From Ampelomyces quisqualis (Eukaryota; Ascomycota; Dothideomycetes; Pleosporales; Phaeosphaeriaceae): 64,000 nt of DNA. Positions within the stretch are counted from its first letter, which is position 1, and every line of letters begins with the position of its first letter. The position numbers and the translations under genes are program-made. Where the stretch lies: NCBI GenBank assembly GCA_018398575.1, contig JAGTXZ010000021.1:2480001-2544000 (forward strand), read 5' to 3'. The notes under the pieces are model-generated. The model was not told the origin of the DNA and searched no databases. It saw only the letters and a program-made list of their open reading frames with translations. This document shows positions 13,107 through 24,665 of the stretch, piece by piece.

Positions 13107-14452
13107 TCAGTGACCTGTAGATCTAAAGACCAATGGTTTCAGACTCACGAATGTTCGCTCACCATCTTTAGAAATTTCGATTTGACCCACGTACTTCCAC
13201 TCTTCCAAGTCATTGGAAGTTTGCGCCAAAGCAGAGCTTGCTGGTAGCTGTGCCTCCCAGACCGAATTCAGCACAAAAGGAAATATTGTGGTGTTGTATA
13301 CGACTTCGTCGACAGCATTTGCCCAGATTCCTCGTTGTAAAATGCAGTTTCGGATCAGAGATCTCAAGGTATCCTTGGGTCGGGTGATAAGATCTAGAAA
13401 GTCTTCCTCACTGACGTAAACCCCTTGGAGTGCCAATGATCGCAACTTTGGCCATCTTTTCTGGAGACCCATGAATTTGAACATGGATCGGCGGAGATTC
13501 AGACCAGGAGTTGACGGAAAGGCCCTGGTCGCCTCCCAACCACTGAAACGCAAAGCAAGATGTCGTAATTCATCAGAAACAGCAAGTAAAACATTGAGAA
13601 TCGTTTTCCTTTGTACACCGAAAGCTATTGAGGCAGAATCGTGGTGCCAAACTTTGAGATCCAATTCACATCTCTCCAAGTGCTTAAATAAATGTAATCC
13701 GGCTTTCAGTTCCGTTGCAGAGTGAGGGCATGCGAGGAAGTCGAAGGTGAACGGAGTACCCTGGTCACCTGTATTGAAAGCTTCTACGCGCAGCTCTCGG
13801 ACACCGATATATTGTGCAGTGTAGATAGCGCCGATGAGTTGACGGAACGGATGCTCTAGACGTGTGACGGGTTGGTCAAAATGTCTTGGAACCAGGTCGC
13901 GCATCTCTTGGACCTCAACTGGAATTAGATGGGGCCGAGGCGAGTAGACGACTGAATACACCCAATTACTTTCTTCAAGTGCTCGGGCAATAGTATGCAG
14001 GAGTACCCCGCTAGTTTTCAAATCCTCTTGCTCAATATACAGCTCTTTGTAGCGCCGCCATCTGCAAAAGTATCAGCCGATGTGTATTGTGAATATCACC
14101 CAGAGGATACATACGCTGTACTCTTGCTCCAGAAGGAGGACATTGTGCGAAGTTGGTCGTACTTATCATTCTCTGCAGCATACCGGTCGAAGCTGTTTGC
14201 GAGCTCCGCGCTGTAGATGGATCCGTCAAATACGATTTGCTTGACATACTTTTGAAGCACTGGATTGGTTGAAGTCTTCTGGAAAGCGCCGAGCGCCTCA
14301 TATCGAGCGCATGCGACTATGCTGTGGAATAGGGCAGGCGACGCATGGTCACACAGTTTAGTTGATACGGCTCGCGCAGCCTTGAGATCGGTGTTATCGA
14401 GGTAGCTAAGTGCTTCGATTTGTAGCTCCGCTGGCAGCTGATCCAGCCTCAT
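13107..14452 (-). CDS. F-box protein
   Basis: Exon 1 is 14452-14115 and exon 2 is 14061-13107, joined by a 53-bp intron (GTATGT...TTTGCAG) to give 430 codons plus stop. The N-terminus (MRLDQLPAELQIEALSYL, then a conserved Leu/Ala/Arg helix to about residue 40) is a clear F-box, which in the family binds Skp1 and brings substrates to SCF ubiquitin ligases. The rest resembles the variable, Leu-rich C-terminal half of fungal F-box proteins; substrate unknown. I chose the ATG that places the F-box at the N-terminus rather than the upstream start. The last codons are unsure: GTGAGT at about 13148 is a good donor, and splicing to ACAG near 13115 or 13104 would change the final dozen residues. Confidence 0.82.
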
Positions 14453-14626
14453 TCTGTGCAGTCTCAAGCAGGAGAGGTGGTGAAAACCGAGTGGAATGCT
14501 TGCTCGAATCTGGGGAAGCATTATGCAGCATGGAGCTAGCCTAGGCTCAACCAACGAGGAACGGCTACGCCCACTGCACGCCCACGAAAGCACCAACGGC
14601 AGTATTCACAAGCACATGGTGAAAGT

Positions 14627-15661
14627 TCACTCTTTTCTCAATCTACTTAGTGCTGCCATGACACCATCACTCAGTTCGTCCTGCTGCTTCTTCGGTGGTT
14701 GCGGCACTATGTAATTCCTCCGAGGAAGTGAAGCGGTAGCCGACTCTGCTTCGCGCATTGCTTCTTCCTCGTCTTGAAGATCCTTGCGATGCGTTTCCTC
14801 TGCAAGACTATGATCCGGCCGTTGGTCTGGGTTGGAAACGGTGCCTTGTGCTGGCGCAGCTCTCGCTGCTCCAAGGTCGAGCGCAGACAATGAAGACTCT
14901 CCTTCGGCCGTGGACATGTCCCGCAAGAGGGTTGCCCGAGTGTCTTCACGGCCAACAACCCTTCGAGCCGCCTTCTTGATCCTGAACGGCTCCCCCACGG
15001 CATTTGACCAGCGTTGCACTTTCTTGTCGCCCCATCCAGCAATAAGACCAATTTCCTCGGGCCCGGCATTGATGGCAGTGCGGATGCTGCCAAAGTTGGA
15101 GACCAGGCCGACCGCATCCGTCTTGTTGATGCTGCGGGGGACCGTGATGAACTCGACCATCTTCTCAGAGTAGGTGGTAGCCTGCTGGGCGCGGATGCTG
15201 GTAGGTGCAGCGTTCTCAAATGTTTTGAACAGCTCTAGATAGCGCCCTGCCTCCTGCGCGCTCCAGCAGAGCATGACAGTGACGTTGTTGACCAGCGACG
15301 TCTTGGACAGTTCCTTCAGGGGCTCCTCGTGACTCTCAATGTCGACCATGGTGAGCAGGATGCGCAGGTTGTACTGGCCCTTGAGGTCGCGTATGCGGTT
15401 GTAGATGTACTCGGGATGCAGGCGATGGTACTTGAGCGACAGGAACAGCGCGCATGTCGTGGCGCCGACGACATAGTCGGCAGGAATGTCCGAGTACTCC
15501 CAGGCGACCGCGCGGACGTTGTTCAGGATGGGGTTGCCCTTCTGGCGCGGCGAAACGAGGAGAGAGCTTCGCGAGGGTAGGGCCTGGGGTTTCGGCTGCA
15601 TTGTGGGCGCGTTGGCGGGCACGCTCTGGGCGGCACTGGCAGCGCGCGCGCTGTTATCCAT
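14627..15661 (-). CDS. rad10: DNA excision repair protein Rad10/ERCC1
   Basis: One uninterrupted frame of 344 codons. Residues ~42-165 match the ERCC1/Rad10/Swi10 central domain, with NPILNNVRAVAWEY, then DYVVGATTCALFLSLKYH and YIYNRIRDL. A helix-hairpin-helix pair follows at about 185-235 (around LVSNFGSIRTAI and GWGDKKVQRW). In the family this protein pairs with XPF/Rad1 through the HhH domain to form the structure-specific endonuclease that cuts 5' of lesions in nucleotide excision repair and trims single-strand annealing flaps. It is itself catalytically inactive. The ~100-residue Glu/Ala/Lys tail is typical of filamentous fungi. It is divergently transcribed from med19, sharing a 470-bp promoter. 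Confidence 0.95.
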   Translation of the reverse strand: MDNSARAASAAQSVPANAPTMQPKPQALPSRSSLLVSPRQKGNPILNNVRAVAWEYSDIPADYVVGATTCALFLSLKYHRLHPEYIYNRIRDLKGQYNLRILLTMVDIESHEEPLKELSKTSLVNNVTVMLCWSAQEAGRYLELFKTFENAAPTSIRAQQATTYSEKMVEFITVPRSINKTDAVGLVSNFGSIRTAINAGPEEIGLIAGWGDKKVQRWSNAVGEPFRIKKAARRVVGREDTRATLLRDMSTAEGESSLSALDLGAARAAPAQGTVSNPDQRPDHSLAEETHRKDLQDEEEAMREAESATASLPRRNYIVPQPPKKQQDELSDGVMAALSRLRKE

Positions 15662-16131
15662 GCTGGCCAGAGGCGGGCGAGACGGGCGGCATCGAGCTGC
15701 GCAGGCGGCGTCGTTGTTGCAGGCGTCGCAGGGAGAGTGAGGCGCTGCTGCACAGCCAGGGCGGGGGCGAGGCGAGGCGTTCGCTGAAACCCCAGGGGAA
15801 ATTGCCCGAGCGGCGCTGTGTCACGTGGGCTGAACAGCGCTTCGGCGCCCTACGACAGCCCATCTCCTTCACTCACCACCCGGCACAACCCACCCCACGC
15901 AGCCCCGACACGCCCGCCTGCGCCCCGCCCCGCCCGCGCCCCGACTCCCGCACGTACGGCCGGCCTCTTCGCATGCGCATCTCGTAGAGCGCCGCCCTCC
16001 CTCTCTGCCGCGGTCGACCCGCGCGGAAGACGCCAAGCGCTCGTCACCGGCACTTTCGCCCATCTCTGCACGCCCGCTGCGCGCCTCGGGGCTCCCGTCG
16101 TCACGCGCCATCGCCCCAGAGTGCAGTCTTC
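15662..16131. promoter_or_regulatory. Divergent promoter between rad10 and med19
   Basis: A 470-bp GC-rich interval separates the two opposite start codons. C-rich and CT-rich runs dominate the half nearer med19. No TATA-like element stands out. Both promoters and 5' leaders must lie here. Confidence 0.6.
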
Positions 16132-17334
16132 ATGTCGGAGCACACTGCCAAACGCCAACGACTGGACTCGACAGGACGCTTCTCACCGGCTTCTCCGCCC
16201 TTTGACGTCGTCGCCAAGGCGAGCGGCCATACAAAGACGTCCATCCATCCGCGCACACCCACCTCTCCCCCGTTCCTCTCGATGACTTCACAGGCCAATG
16301 GAGGTCCTGTCTCGAGTACCGCGACTGCGCTCTCGGACAGGAGCCCGCCCTCCTCCCATGCCATGTCACAGTCCCTTTCACACCCCAACGCCTCTGCCAG
16401 CATTCCACACCCCTTCCCCACGCCTGTCAGCACCACCAGCCTCGTCTCCTCCATGGCTGTCGATAGCGATGGCGACGCGACCATGGAGGACCATCCGGAA
16501 GACGAGGCCGCCAGTCTAGGACGTCGCACGCTCTCGAACCACGACCGGCAAGGGCACCTGGACTTTTCAGCAAGGGGAGGTTTGAAGGCCGCAGAGGGAG
16601 TCAGTGGGGGTCAGCTTTTCAGGGTGGCTCAGTCGCAGTGTGAAGTGTCGAGACCGCACGCCGCGCAAAATCTCTTCCGGCTGTACAGCTTAGAGTCCCT
16701 GGCCAGATCGGTGGCACGGACGGATCCAGCGACAGGGGAGAAGATCAACAAGTTGCGAAAATCATATGAGGGACACATTAAGTCGATGCAGATTGCGGGC
16801 AAGCCAAAAGCGCAGAAGATGGAGGGGTTATTCAGCCTGCCTCTTAGTGCTCCTCCAGAAGAATGGACCTTGCTCAAAGTACAGGGCAAGGAGATGGGAA
16901 AAGCACTCAATGCCGCAGAGACCGCGCTGGACCCCGGATTTGGCAACCTGCTCGATAACGCATTCGCAGGTATGACCTCCGGACAGCTACCCACGGCAGA
17001 TGCTACCCGTTACCGGACATACATTGGCACAGACGACGTAGTGAAGCCCAAACCACAGGATGGACCGCCTCAAAGGCCCACACCGCACACATCCGCTGCG
17101 CCTACTCCAGGGAACGCTGCCGCCGCCAGGGGCGTATCGAGACCAGAGCGGTCAGGGTCGAAACGACATTACACTGATGCGGCATTCCAGGGCTACGGCG
17201 AGGGCTACAATGATGATTTCGGGGCCGACTCAACAGGCGGAGAAGACAACACGCAGGGAAACATGGCAAAACGACGAAAACTCCAATTTGAACGAACATC
17301 TCATCCAGTCGAAGTCGGAGGGGTACGGCGATAG
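16132..17334 (+). CDS. med19: Mediator complex subunit 19 (Rox3)
   Basis: A single-exon frame of 400 codons. The fungal Med19/Rox3 core is at about residues 140-285: LDFSARGGL, then LFRLYSLESLARSVAR, NKLRKSYEGHIK, and EWTLLKVQGKEMGKAL before a DPGFGNLLDNAF motif. Med19 is a head/middle subunit that links Mediator to RNA polymerase II and to activators and repressors; it acts in the nucleus. The N-terminus is Ser/Pro-rich and disordered. The C-terminus has a basic KRRK patch compatible with nuclear import. Length is in the usual range for filamentous ascomycetes. Confidence 0.9.
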   Translation: MSEHTAKRQRLDSTGRFSPASPPFDVVAKASGHTKTSIHPRTPTSPPFLSMTSQANGGPVSSTATALSDRSPPSSHAMSQSLSHPNASASIPHPFPTPVSTTSLVSSMAVDSDGDATMEDHPEDEAASLGRRTLSNHDRQGHLDFSARGGLKAAEGVSGGQLFRVAQSQCEVSRPHAAQNLFRLYSLESLARSVARTDPATGEKINKLRKSYEGHIKSMQIAGKPKAQKMEGLFSLPLSAPPEEWTLLKVQGKEMGKALNAAETALDPGFGNLLDNAFAGMTSGQLPTADATRYRTYIGTDDVVKPKPQDGPPQRPTPHTSAAPTPGNAAAARGVSRPERSGSKRHYTDAAFQGYGEGYNDDFGADSTGGEDNTQGNMAKRRKLQFERTSHPVEVGGVRR

Positions 17335-18204
17335 TGTTGACACCCAGCAAGGTCAATGAAACCTTGGGATTGCGAGAGCTTCAAAAGAGCCCGCAACAAC
17401 AGAACAAAAGGCGGTTTCGAGAGCCAGCGACGAAGGGGCTAGGACCAGCATACAGACCACACCAGCCTACTATTTGCGCCCGCTTTCGTTGACATCATGC
17501 GGGATGCGAAATTGGCGCCTTTGATGACATTATCATACTTTTTCTATCTTATACATATACTCGGGAGCACGAAGCCGGCGTTGAGCACTTTGGATCGTAC
17601 TGCGCATTGGACTTTTTTTTCACACCTCCTTACCGTCATGGAAGACGAATTGGGCTGTGCATACTCGGGCGGGTTTGTTTAAATCCTTATGATACCCTTC
17701 TTCACGATCCTACCTTAAGGGTCACGAGAACTCAAAACGAATCGAATCGTGAATACTACTGCTTTGCTGCATGAAAAATTGGTGTAAAAATAGAGAAACA
17801 AAGGCTCATGATAAATATGCGCTGGAAGCACGTTTCTGCCGTAATCTTTGTTGATCGCCCAGATCAATGGCATTATGCTGTCTACATAAGTGCAGGCAAT
17901 TTCTTCTGCCGAGGTGCAGTGCTAACCTCAAACATGTACAACAAAACTTTTCTGGCTTTACAGGGGGTTACGCGCCTGATAGTCTGTGGCAGCAGTTTGT
18001 AATTGCAAGAGCGGTTGTTATTTCGAGAAGCTTTCTCATGTATCGACCTGGATCTAGTCCCCTTTGGCTCTAGAGTTCGCTTAGAAGTCGTAACGATTCT
18101 TGGCATCGCTGCACTGGAGTGTAGTGTCATTTTGATCCCCACCGACGTCGCTCAACCTCACTGTCTCGCGAATTGCCGATAGCCTTCTCCCAACCGACGA
18201 CATC
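17335..18204. other. Intergenic, med19 3' end and eIF3h promoter
   Basis: About 870 bp without a convincing gene. Largest frames are under 90 codons and overlap on both strands. It should hold the med19 3' UTR and the eIF3h promoter; a GACGACATC leader precedes the eIF3h ATG. Confidence 0.5.
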
Positions 18205-19459
18205 ATGGCGGACGCTCTTAAGGATGCAGCATTCAAGATGGTGCAAGTCGACGCTCTTGTACGTAGGAATATTGCCATTGCGCCCCGCCAACAACCCCAC
18301 CATTCTGCCTCTGGCGCTGTTCACACGAAGACATGTTTTGCGCCCTCACAACAACTGACAAAGTACACAGGTCGCGATCAAGGTTGCTACCGCGAGCGGC
18401 AAGTCTTTCCCCTCTCTCGCCACCGGCAGCTTGGTGGGCATGGAGAAGAATGGCGTCCTTGAAATCACCAATTCATTCCCTTTCCCGGAAGTCTCCGCCG
18501 CGTCAACGGACGGCCAGAATGACACAGCCGCAAACCTCGCCGCTGCAGCTCCCCGCGCCAAGCAGAATATCGCATATGGTAATGAGATGATCAAATTCCT
18601 GCGGGAAGTGAATGTGGACGCCAACAATGTGGGCTGGTACACGAGCACAAGCATGGGCAACTTCGTCAACCTGAACACGATCGAGAACCAGTTCTACTAT
18701 CAGAATCAGCTCAACGAGAGGACGGTTGCTCTGATCTACGACGTGAGCAGAAGCTCGCAGGGTACTTTGAACCTTCGCGCCTATCGCCTGTCTCCATCCT
18801 TTGTAACAGCATACAAGGAGGGCAAGTTTACAACTGAGAGGTATGTAGTGATCACGCTGAGTCAGACTTGAGATGTTGACTTGCGCAGTCTGCAAAAGAG
18901 CAGCCTCAGGTACCAGGACATCCTCGTCGAGCTGCCTGTCACAGTTCGCAACTCACACCTCCTCACCTCGCTTCTTCATCAGCTGCCCTCCGAGGCGCCA
19001 AAAGAGGAACTCGCCTTCCCTCCGAATCTCGCGGCTCTGCAACAGGACCCGAACACGCCGCTTCCTCCTCTGTTCCCCAACTACGACGCGCTCGACCTGT
19101 CCATCGACCCGTTCCTCGAGAAGACGTGTGACCTCCTCCTCGAGAGCATTGAGAATCACCACACCGAGCTCAACAACTACCAATATTACCAGCGATCGTT
19201 GGCACGTGAGCAGGCCAAGATCACGGCATGGCAGCAGAAGCGCAAGGCGGAAAACGCAGCGCGCACGGCTTCGAAACAACCTCTTCTTCCTGAAGATGAG
19301 TGGCAGAGGCTATTCAAGCTCCCAGTCGAGCCTAGCCGACTGGAGACACTGCTCAACTCCAGACAGGTGGAGCAGTATTCGAGGCAGGTCGACGGATTTG
19401 CTGCGGGCGTCACATCCAAGATGTTTGCCGTCAAGAGCAACTTGGTTCCCGGAGAATAG
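18205..19459 (+). CDS. Translation initiation factor eIF3 subunit h
   Basis: Exons 18205-18258, 18371-18840 and 18889-19459 join in frame (112-bp and 48-bp introns, GTACGT...CACAG and GTATGT...GCGCAG) to give 364 residues. The N-terminal half is an MPN domain (VDALVAIKVA... then NEMIKFLREVNVDANNVGWY and IENQFYYQNQLNERTVALIYD). It lacks the JAMM zinc ligand set, as expected for the inactive MPN subunits of eIF3. The C-terminal helical part includes DILVELPVTVRNSHL and a charged region rich in Gln, Lys and Ala. eIF3h acts in the cytosol as part of the eIF3 complex during scanning and reinitiation; filamentous fungi keep it while budding yeast lacks it. Confidence 0.93.
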
Positions 19460-19871
19460 AGAAGGATCGGTTTTGTTCGTTTCATGATACTTTAACTAGG
19501 CATGGGCAGGGCGTTGGGGATAACAGTTTCGCCCTTGGGGCCGACAGTGATCAGTTTGATTTGATTCATTCGCAGGAGGGAACTGCGACGGGAAAGCACA
19601 AGGCCGTCCATGGCTTTAGGAGATCAAAAGCGGAGTTAGTTCGTAGACTCGGCATGATGGCGCTGTCTGGCGGCTGAATGGCGCTTCCTCTCCAAGCGAA
19701 GAGTGCTATTGCCACAGGCAGCGCCCGACCAGACAAAGAAGTAGTCCATACGCTTTGGCGACACGTCCGCAGTGCTTTATGTGACCAGTAGCGTTTTGGT
19801 TGCAAGGTCGATGTCCAACTCCGGAACACCATATCCCAGAGCCAACTTGACCTGTGCCATGCAGGGTAGCC
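19460..19871. other. Intergenic interval
   Basis: 412 bp between eIF3h and the next ATG, with no motif of note. GTG-initiated frames entering from here are artefacts; the first ATG of the downstream gene is at 19872. Confidence 0.5.
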
Positions 19872-21243
19872 ATGCAACTCGACAACACACCGTCTCCCGT
19901 TCCCGCGATCCTTTATCATGCGGCATACCAGCAACCACACCAACAGCAGTATGTTTTGAGCGGCCACACGCACCAACAGAGGCACGCGCTACAATACCAG
20001 CACCCACAGCCGCACCAGGGCTTGCCCAGCCCCGGATCGCCCGCCCAGTTCGCCGCCTTCGCCACCGCATACCAGCAAGCGCAAGCTTCAAGCCCGCAAT
20101 TCGGTCCCTTGCAGCAACTACAGGGCTCGCCGCCATCGTCGACTCGTCCGACACCGCAACTGGCGACTGCGCAGGCGTTCCACCCATCGCTGCAGCCACA
20201 CGTGCCTGCAGAGGCCCCTGCCCCGCCCACGAGCCTCGTCGGAGAGCATGGCGCTCCATCGTCGAACCACAGCAGCCATTTCCAGGGCCTGAGGCTCATT
20301 GCCGAGCCGCCAGACCTCGACGCCTGGCGGCAGAAGTTGTTCCATGTGGACGACACCATCACACTGACCGAGGAGGAGTACGTCGACAGCTGGACATCAT
20401 CTCGGCAGTTGCTGTGCTTGCTGACTCTCTCCAGGTTCAGCACCTACTTTCCCCACATCGACAACGTCTACTCGCACCGGTCAACACAGCGTCACAAGCG
20501 CAAGCGGTTTGTATCACACTATTGGGACTGTCGTCTCAAGGGCCGACCCCCGGGAACCAAGAAGTCGACAGATCCGGACAAGAAGAAGCGGAAGCGGGTT
20601 GCTCGCGAGCGCGATCTTTGCGATGTCAAGATCAAAATCACCGAGTACTTTGACCAGCAGGAATTCATAGAACAGACTGGACAGCGGCCACCAGATGCTG
20701 AAGACGATGTCCCAGGGCGGTCATTTGCGACTCTGCCTAGCGCGCCGTCAGCTCAAACCGGGCACCAGCCGTCCCAATTCTTTGCAATGCACGAACGACA
20801 TGTTGGTGCATGGGACCTGGCTCAGAACATGGCCCAGCCAACAGTGCAACCGTTCCTACCTGGCCCAGAACCACAGACACAACCGACGCCTAAGAAGTTC
20901 TACACATTCCAGCGTGTCAATGGCAACGGAGGTAACGGCAAAGGGGACGGTGTGGCAGGACCGCACAAGCACACGCTGGCCGAGAGCGATCGTGTCAAGA
21001 AGAACAGCGTTGTGCGATGGCTAGCCAAGTGTGAAAAGGGCGATCGACGGAAATCACAGGTCAGTGTGTTCAGTTTCTTGTGCACCCAGCTCTCATTGCT
21101 TGGAATTCACAAGCTGCCATGTGGCTAGTCAGCCGGTCTACATCGTGACAGCAACTACTGCACTCGGGCATGGCCTGGCATTGCCGATCGCCCGCATAAC
21201 GTCATTGTGCTGCGGCTGCTCATTGAGAGCGCGCGCAACTTGA
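19872..21243 (+). CDS. Unknown Gln-rich protein with basic DNA-binding-like core
   Basis: The main exon is 19872-21059, followed by an intron starting GTCAGT. With the CAG acceptor at 21132 the gene ends at 21243 (432 aa). With the TAG acceptor at 21128 the frame stays open into the GST gene, so the 3' end is unsettled. Residues 1-120 are Gln/His/Pro/Ala-rich. A conserved-looking core at about 150-270 contains a WTSSRQLLCLL helix, a run of Arg/Lys (HKRKRFVSHYWDCRLKGRPP), a DKKKRKRVARERD patch and a DVKIKITEYF segment. The basic clusters and lone Cys/His positions suggest nucleic acid binding and nuclear location, but I cannot name the family. The end of the exon is again basic (VVRWLAKCEKGDRRKSQ). 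Confidence 0.6.
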
Positions 21244-21458
21244 TGCCACCATCCTTTTGTTTCTCACATTTCTCGTCATTGTTCATGCATACCACTCCCC
21301 GGTTTCATCACCAGACCTGCCGCAAATTCATACAGACTTGTTTGAACGCTTCACATCTCTCATCCCTGTCTTCAAAGTCACCTGGAGCCCAGAACCCATT
21401 TCTAGCTTGCTCTGTCGAATCGCGCTTGTCTTTTAGCAAAGTCTTTGTTCGATCCAAG

Positions 21459-22311
21459 ATGACTGATACCAATCAGGGAGGAGATTTGTCCAAGAAGACA
21501 TACCACAAGAAAGCCACGGGCAACGCCTTGACCACAGTCAAAGCTCACTCCAAGGAAGATGACTTGAAACTCTACGGCAGTGCATTCTGGTGCGTACAAA
21601 ACCTGGTGCATTTTGCCTGACAAGCCCCTAATCCCCAACAGCCCCTTTGTGCAACGCGTCTGGATCGCGCTCGAGCAAAAGAACATTCCCTACCAATACA
21701 TCGAAGTAGACCCTTACAAGAAACCCCAATCCCTTCTCGACGTGAACCCCCGCGGTCTCGTGCCCGCGCTTCGCCACGGACCCACATGGTCAACCCACGA
21801 ATCAACCGTCATAATGGAATACCTCGAAGACCTCAACACGGGCGCTGCCCTCCTCCCCGCAGACGCACAGTCACGCGCAACACAGCGTCTCTGGACCGAC
21901 CATGTAAACCGCAACATGATACCGTTGTTCTACAAACTCCTCCAAGCGCAGGACCAAGACGAGCAGGTTTCGCACGCCGCCGAGTTGAAAAGTCAGATTG
22001 CAAAATTGGTCGACGCGGCAGACGCTACGGGCCCTTTCTTCGTCGGCGCGCACATGTCCTTTGTCGATGTGCAGATTGCGCCGTGGGTGGTTCGCTTGCG
22101 CAGAGTGCTGGGTCCGTATCGAGGGTGGCCCGCGGCCGAGGAGGGAAGTCGCTGGGCCACGTGGATCAGGGCGATTGAGGAGGAACAGAGTGTTAGGATG
22201 ACGACGAGCTCGGATGAATTGTATCTGGATAGTTATGAGCGGTATGCCGAGAATAGACCGGGAACCAGCATGTTGGCTGATGCCGTGAATGCGGGGAGGG
22301 GGTTGCCGTAG
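21459..22311 (+). CDS. Glutathione S-transferase, omega-like
   Basis: Exons 21459-21589 and 21642-22311 are joined by a 52-bp intron (GTGCGT...AACAG) that splits the active-site codon, giving 266 residues. The thioredoxin-fold N-terminal domain begins at LKLYGSAFCPFVQRVW. The Cys at about residue 44 sits where omega-class enzymes carry their catalytic Cys instead of Ser or Tyr. The glutathione-site motif NPRGLVPALRHG and the ESTVIMEYLEDL segment follow, then an all-helical C-terminal domain. The family carries out thiol transfer, dehydroascorbate reduction and detoxification in the cytosol. The ATG context (AAGATGAC) and the start MTDTNQGGDLSKKTYHKK fit a stand-alone enzyme, but the frame upstream is open for 330 nt, so a fused transcript with the preceding gene is possible. 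Confidence 0.88.
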
Positions 22312-22508
22312 ATGCAACATATTCACACGACTTTTGCTTTATTCTGTCGATGGAACGAGTGTATTGAGACTTTGAACATGTTGGATATTGTGCCCATTGT
22401 GCAAGTCTCTTGAGATTCTATGCTAGGGAGGGTGGATGGAAAATTATTCGTGGTCACCATCTTGTCAACCGCGGGACGTGGAGCGGACAAGGCAGGACGC
22501 CCAGAGTA

Positions 22509-24665
22509 TTACTCATCGTCGTCATCGTCTCCGAAGATGGCTTTGAACACATCCTCTGGTGCGCGTTTGCTGGCCAGCGCTTCATTGTTCTCCACATCCA
22601 CAGTAGCATGTTCCGCTGCCTTTGCTTGCAGGGGTATTGCTGTGTCAGGCGCCTGACCCATGCAGGCCGGTCGCTGCAGCCCAGGTCCGTTGGTCAATAC
22701 TTCATGTAACATCTTGTCCATTGCACTCTTTGACACCACTTCTTCGGTCTGCCCTTTGAAACCACCCTCGCTCGCATCAAAACTCGGCGGCATGTCTGGC
22801 GGCGGCCGAACGTTGAAGCGTTTGCAGAGGAGCCGTGTCGGGTGGAACGGAAAGCTAGTACGCGTCATGGCACCATACATGCCCAACTTGGCGGCTTGTT
22901 CTGCAGGGTCTTCAGGTTTGGACGTAGGCTGTCGGAGCAAGTTATCCTCTATAGCTTCGTCCTTCGCACCGAATTGAGAAGAGGACGTAGATGACGTGAA
23001 GCGCGAAGCCATTATTCCGGTTGTAGGCTTAAAGACTTCCGCAGCGTGGGCGAATTCCTGCAACTCCTTGACCCAATCTGAGATGGACACGCCTTGGGAT
23101 CGCTCAGGCAGTTCATCTGTCAAGCTTGCACGAAGTTCCAAGAACCCAACATATCGGGCGCGCTTCTGCGGGTCTTCTGCGTAGGGCATCCAACCCGTTG
23201 CGCCCTTGGCTAGTGCACCAGCCGCGATACGTTTATCAAGTGAGGGCACAAAGCTCCAGAGGTCCTTAGGCTGAGCAGTTGCTGCTGGCAAATGGCCCTC
23301 AGGACCGGCTTGACCTAGCCCTTGGGGAAGGTCGACTCTGCCGGACAGGTTCGCCAGACGGTCTCGGGCATCCTTGGGTATGAAGTCGAATACAGACTTT
23401 CCAGGCAAAGGCTTCTCGCCAAAAAGTGCAGAGCGACTCTTTGCGTCAAGCGTTGATGCCTTCGCAGCTTCCATGACAGATTTGTACTTGGTAGGTTCTA
23501 CACCAGCCGCCCGCTTTGATGAAGTCCAACCCGGTGGTATAGTAGGTGGCGTATACTTTGGCTTGCTGCTCAGCTCCGTAGCATCGGCACTAATTGCAAA
23601 GCCAGCCAGAGGTGGCTTTCCATCCATGGACTTTCGGGAGAGTATGGTAAGAGACTTGCACGTGTCCTTCTTTCGTGAAACGAAAACTGGCTTGTCAGGC
23701 GCACCTATCTTGGCAAATTTACTTGGCTTCTTGGTCTTCTTGTCCTTGTCTATTGTTTTTTTGAAGGTAATCTTGGGACCAAGTTCGTAAGGGTCCTCGT
23801 CGTCGGAGCCCGTGTCATTGAGTACGCCGACGCCAAAGGACGATTTCTTGAGCGCGGGCTTCTTTGCGACTGCTGATTCCTGGCGATGATCCAGAAAGTG
23901 CATGTCTGGAAACGTTTCAGGACCAGATTCCTGAATCACGTGGGTACCCAGGCGAGCTTCGGAGGTATATCCCAAGCCATTGCGCCGGGCATGTTCACGT
24001 GGGACGATCATGGCTCGAACATCTTCCGGGGCAAACAAGTGCGTAGCAGGGCCTTCTGAAGCGTCGTCCTCCAGCCGAGCATTACGCCGGACTTTGCGCC
24101 CGATGCCTTGGTCTCGCCGCCATCCCATTTTCTGCGCGAGCTTAACACCCATGGTCTCCTCTTGACTGATGAACAGTCCGGCGAACCCAGACTCGGTGGA
24201 TTGTCCGGCGTCGCCTATGCCGGCAAAGGCCTGTGCGGTTTCGAGCTGGCGTGCTTCGGCGGCTTGGGCCAAATCTTCATCGTCCATAAAATCCTCGGGT
24301 CGCTGGGCCTGGCTGTGTGCTTGGTGCTTGTTGCGGTTGGCGCGCGAGGAGACAAAGGATTTCGGAGCCCAGCCTTCTTTAGATCCCACTGTGTTGAAAT
24401 ATCTTAGCATAGTCAAGAAGTGGTAAGTTCGGGATAGAGCCGGCTCAGAAGCTTACCCTGCACTGAAGCCACCCGTGAATGCACCATGCAGTCTTCTTCG
24501 TCCGCGCTCATCCGTCACGGTCTGCTTCCACACCGGGACAAAAGCGCCATCGTCGCCATCGTCCTCGGGAAGCTCTGTGCCGAGCGAAACGTACTTGGAG
24601 GGTCCGCGGGTGCGCTTCTGGGACGACGACGGCGGGGAGGATGCGCGCGGTCGCTTGAACGCCAT
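22509..24665 (-). CDS. G-patch domain protein, GPATCH1-like
   Basis: Exon 1 is 24665-24457 and exon 2 is 24402-22509 with a 54-bp intron (GTAAGC...CTAAG), giving 700 residues. The N-terminus has the DUF1604 signature of GPATCH1 orthologs: FVPVWKQTVTDERGRRRLHG, then AFTGGFSAG joined to YFNTVGSKEGWAPKSF. The G-patch itself lies around LAQKMGWRRDQGIG at about residue 165. Human and fungal relatives are spliceosome-associated nuclear proteins, and G-patches usually activate DEAH helicases; the fungal partner is not known from sequence. A Lys-rich disordered segment follows, and the C-terminus ends in an acidic Asp/Glu run. It is convergent with the GST gene (197 bp apart) and divergent from kin1. 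Confidence 0.9.

Noticed and set aside
19772..20653. 293-codon plus-strand frame
   Set aside because: Overlaps the Gln-rich protein in another frame; Arg/Pro/Ala-rich shadow of GC-rich DNA.
21207..21458. Coding region directly upstream of the GST ATG
   Set aside because: Open, but the translation (Ser, Phe, His and Cys-rich) reads like a leader; kept only as a fusion possibility in the findings.
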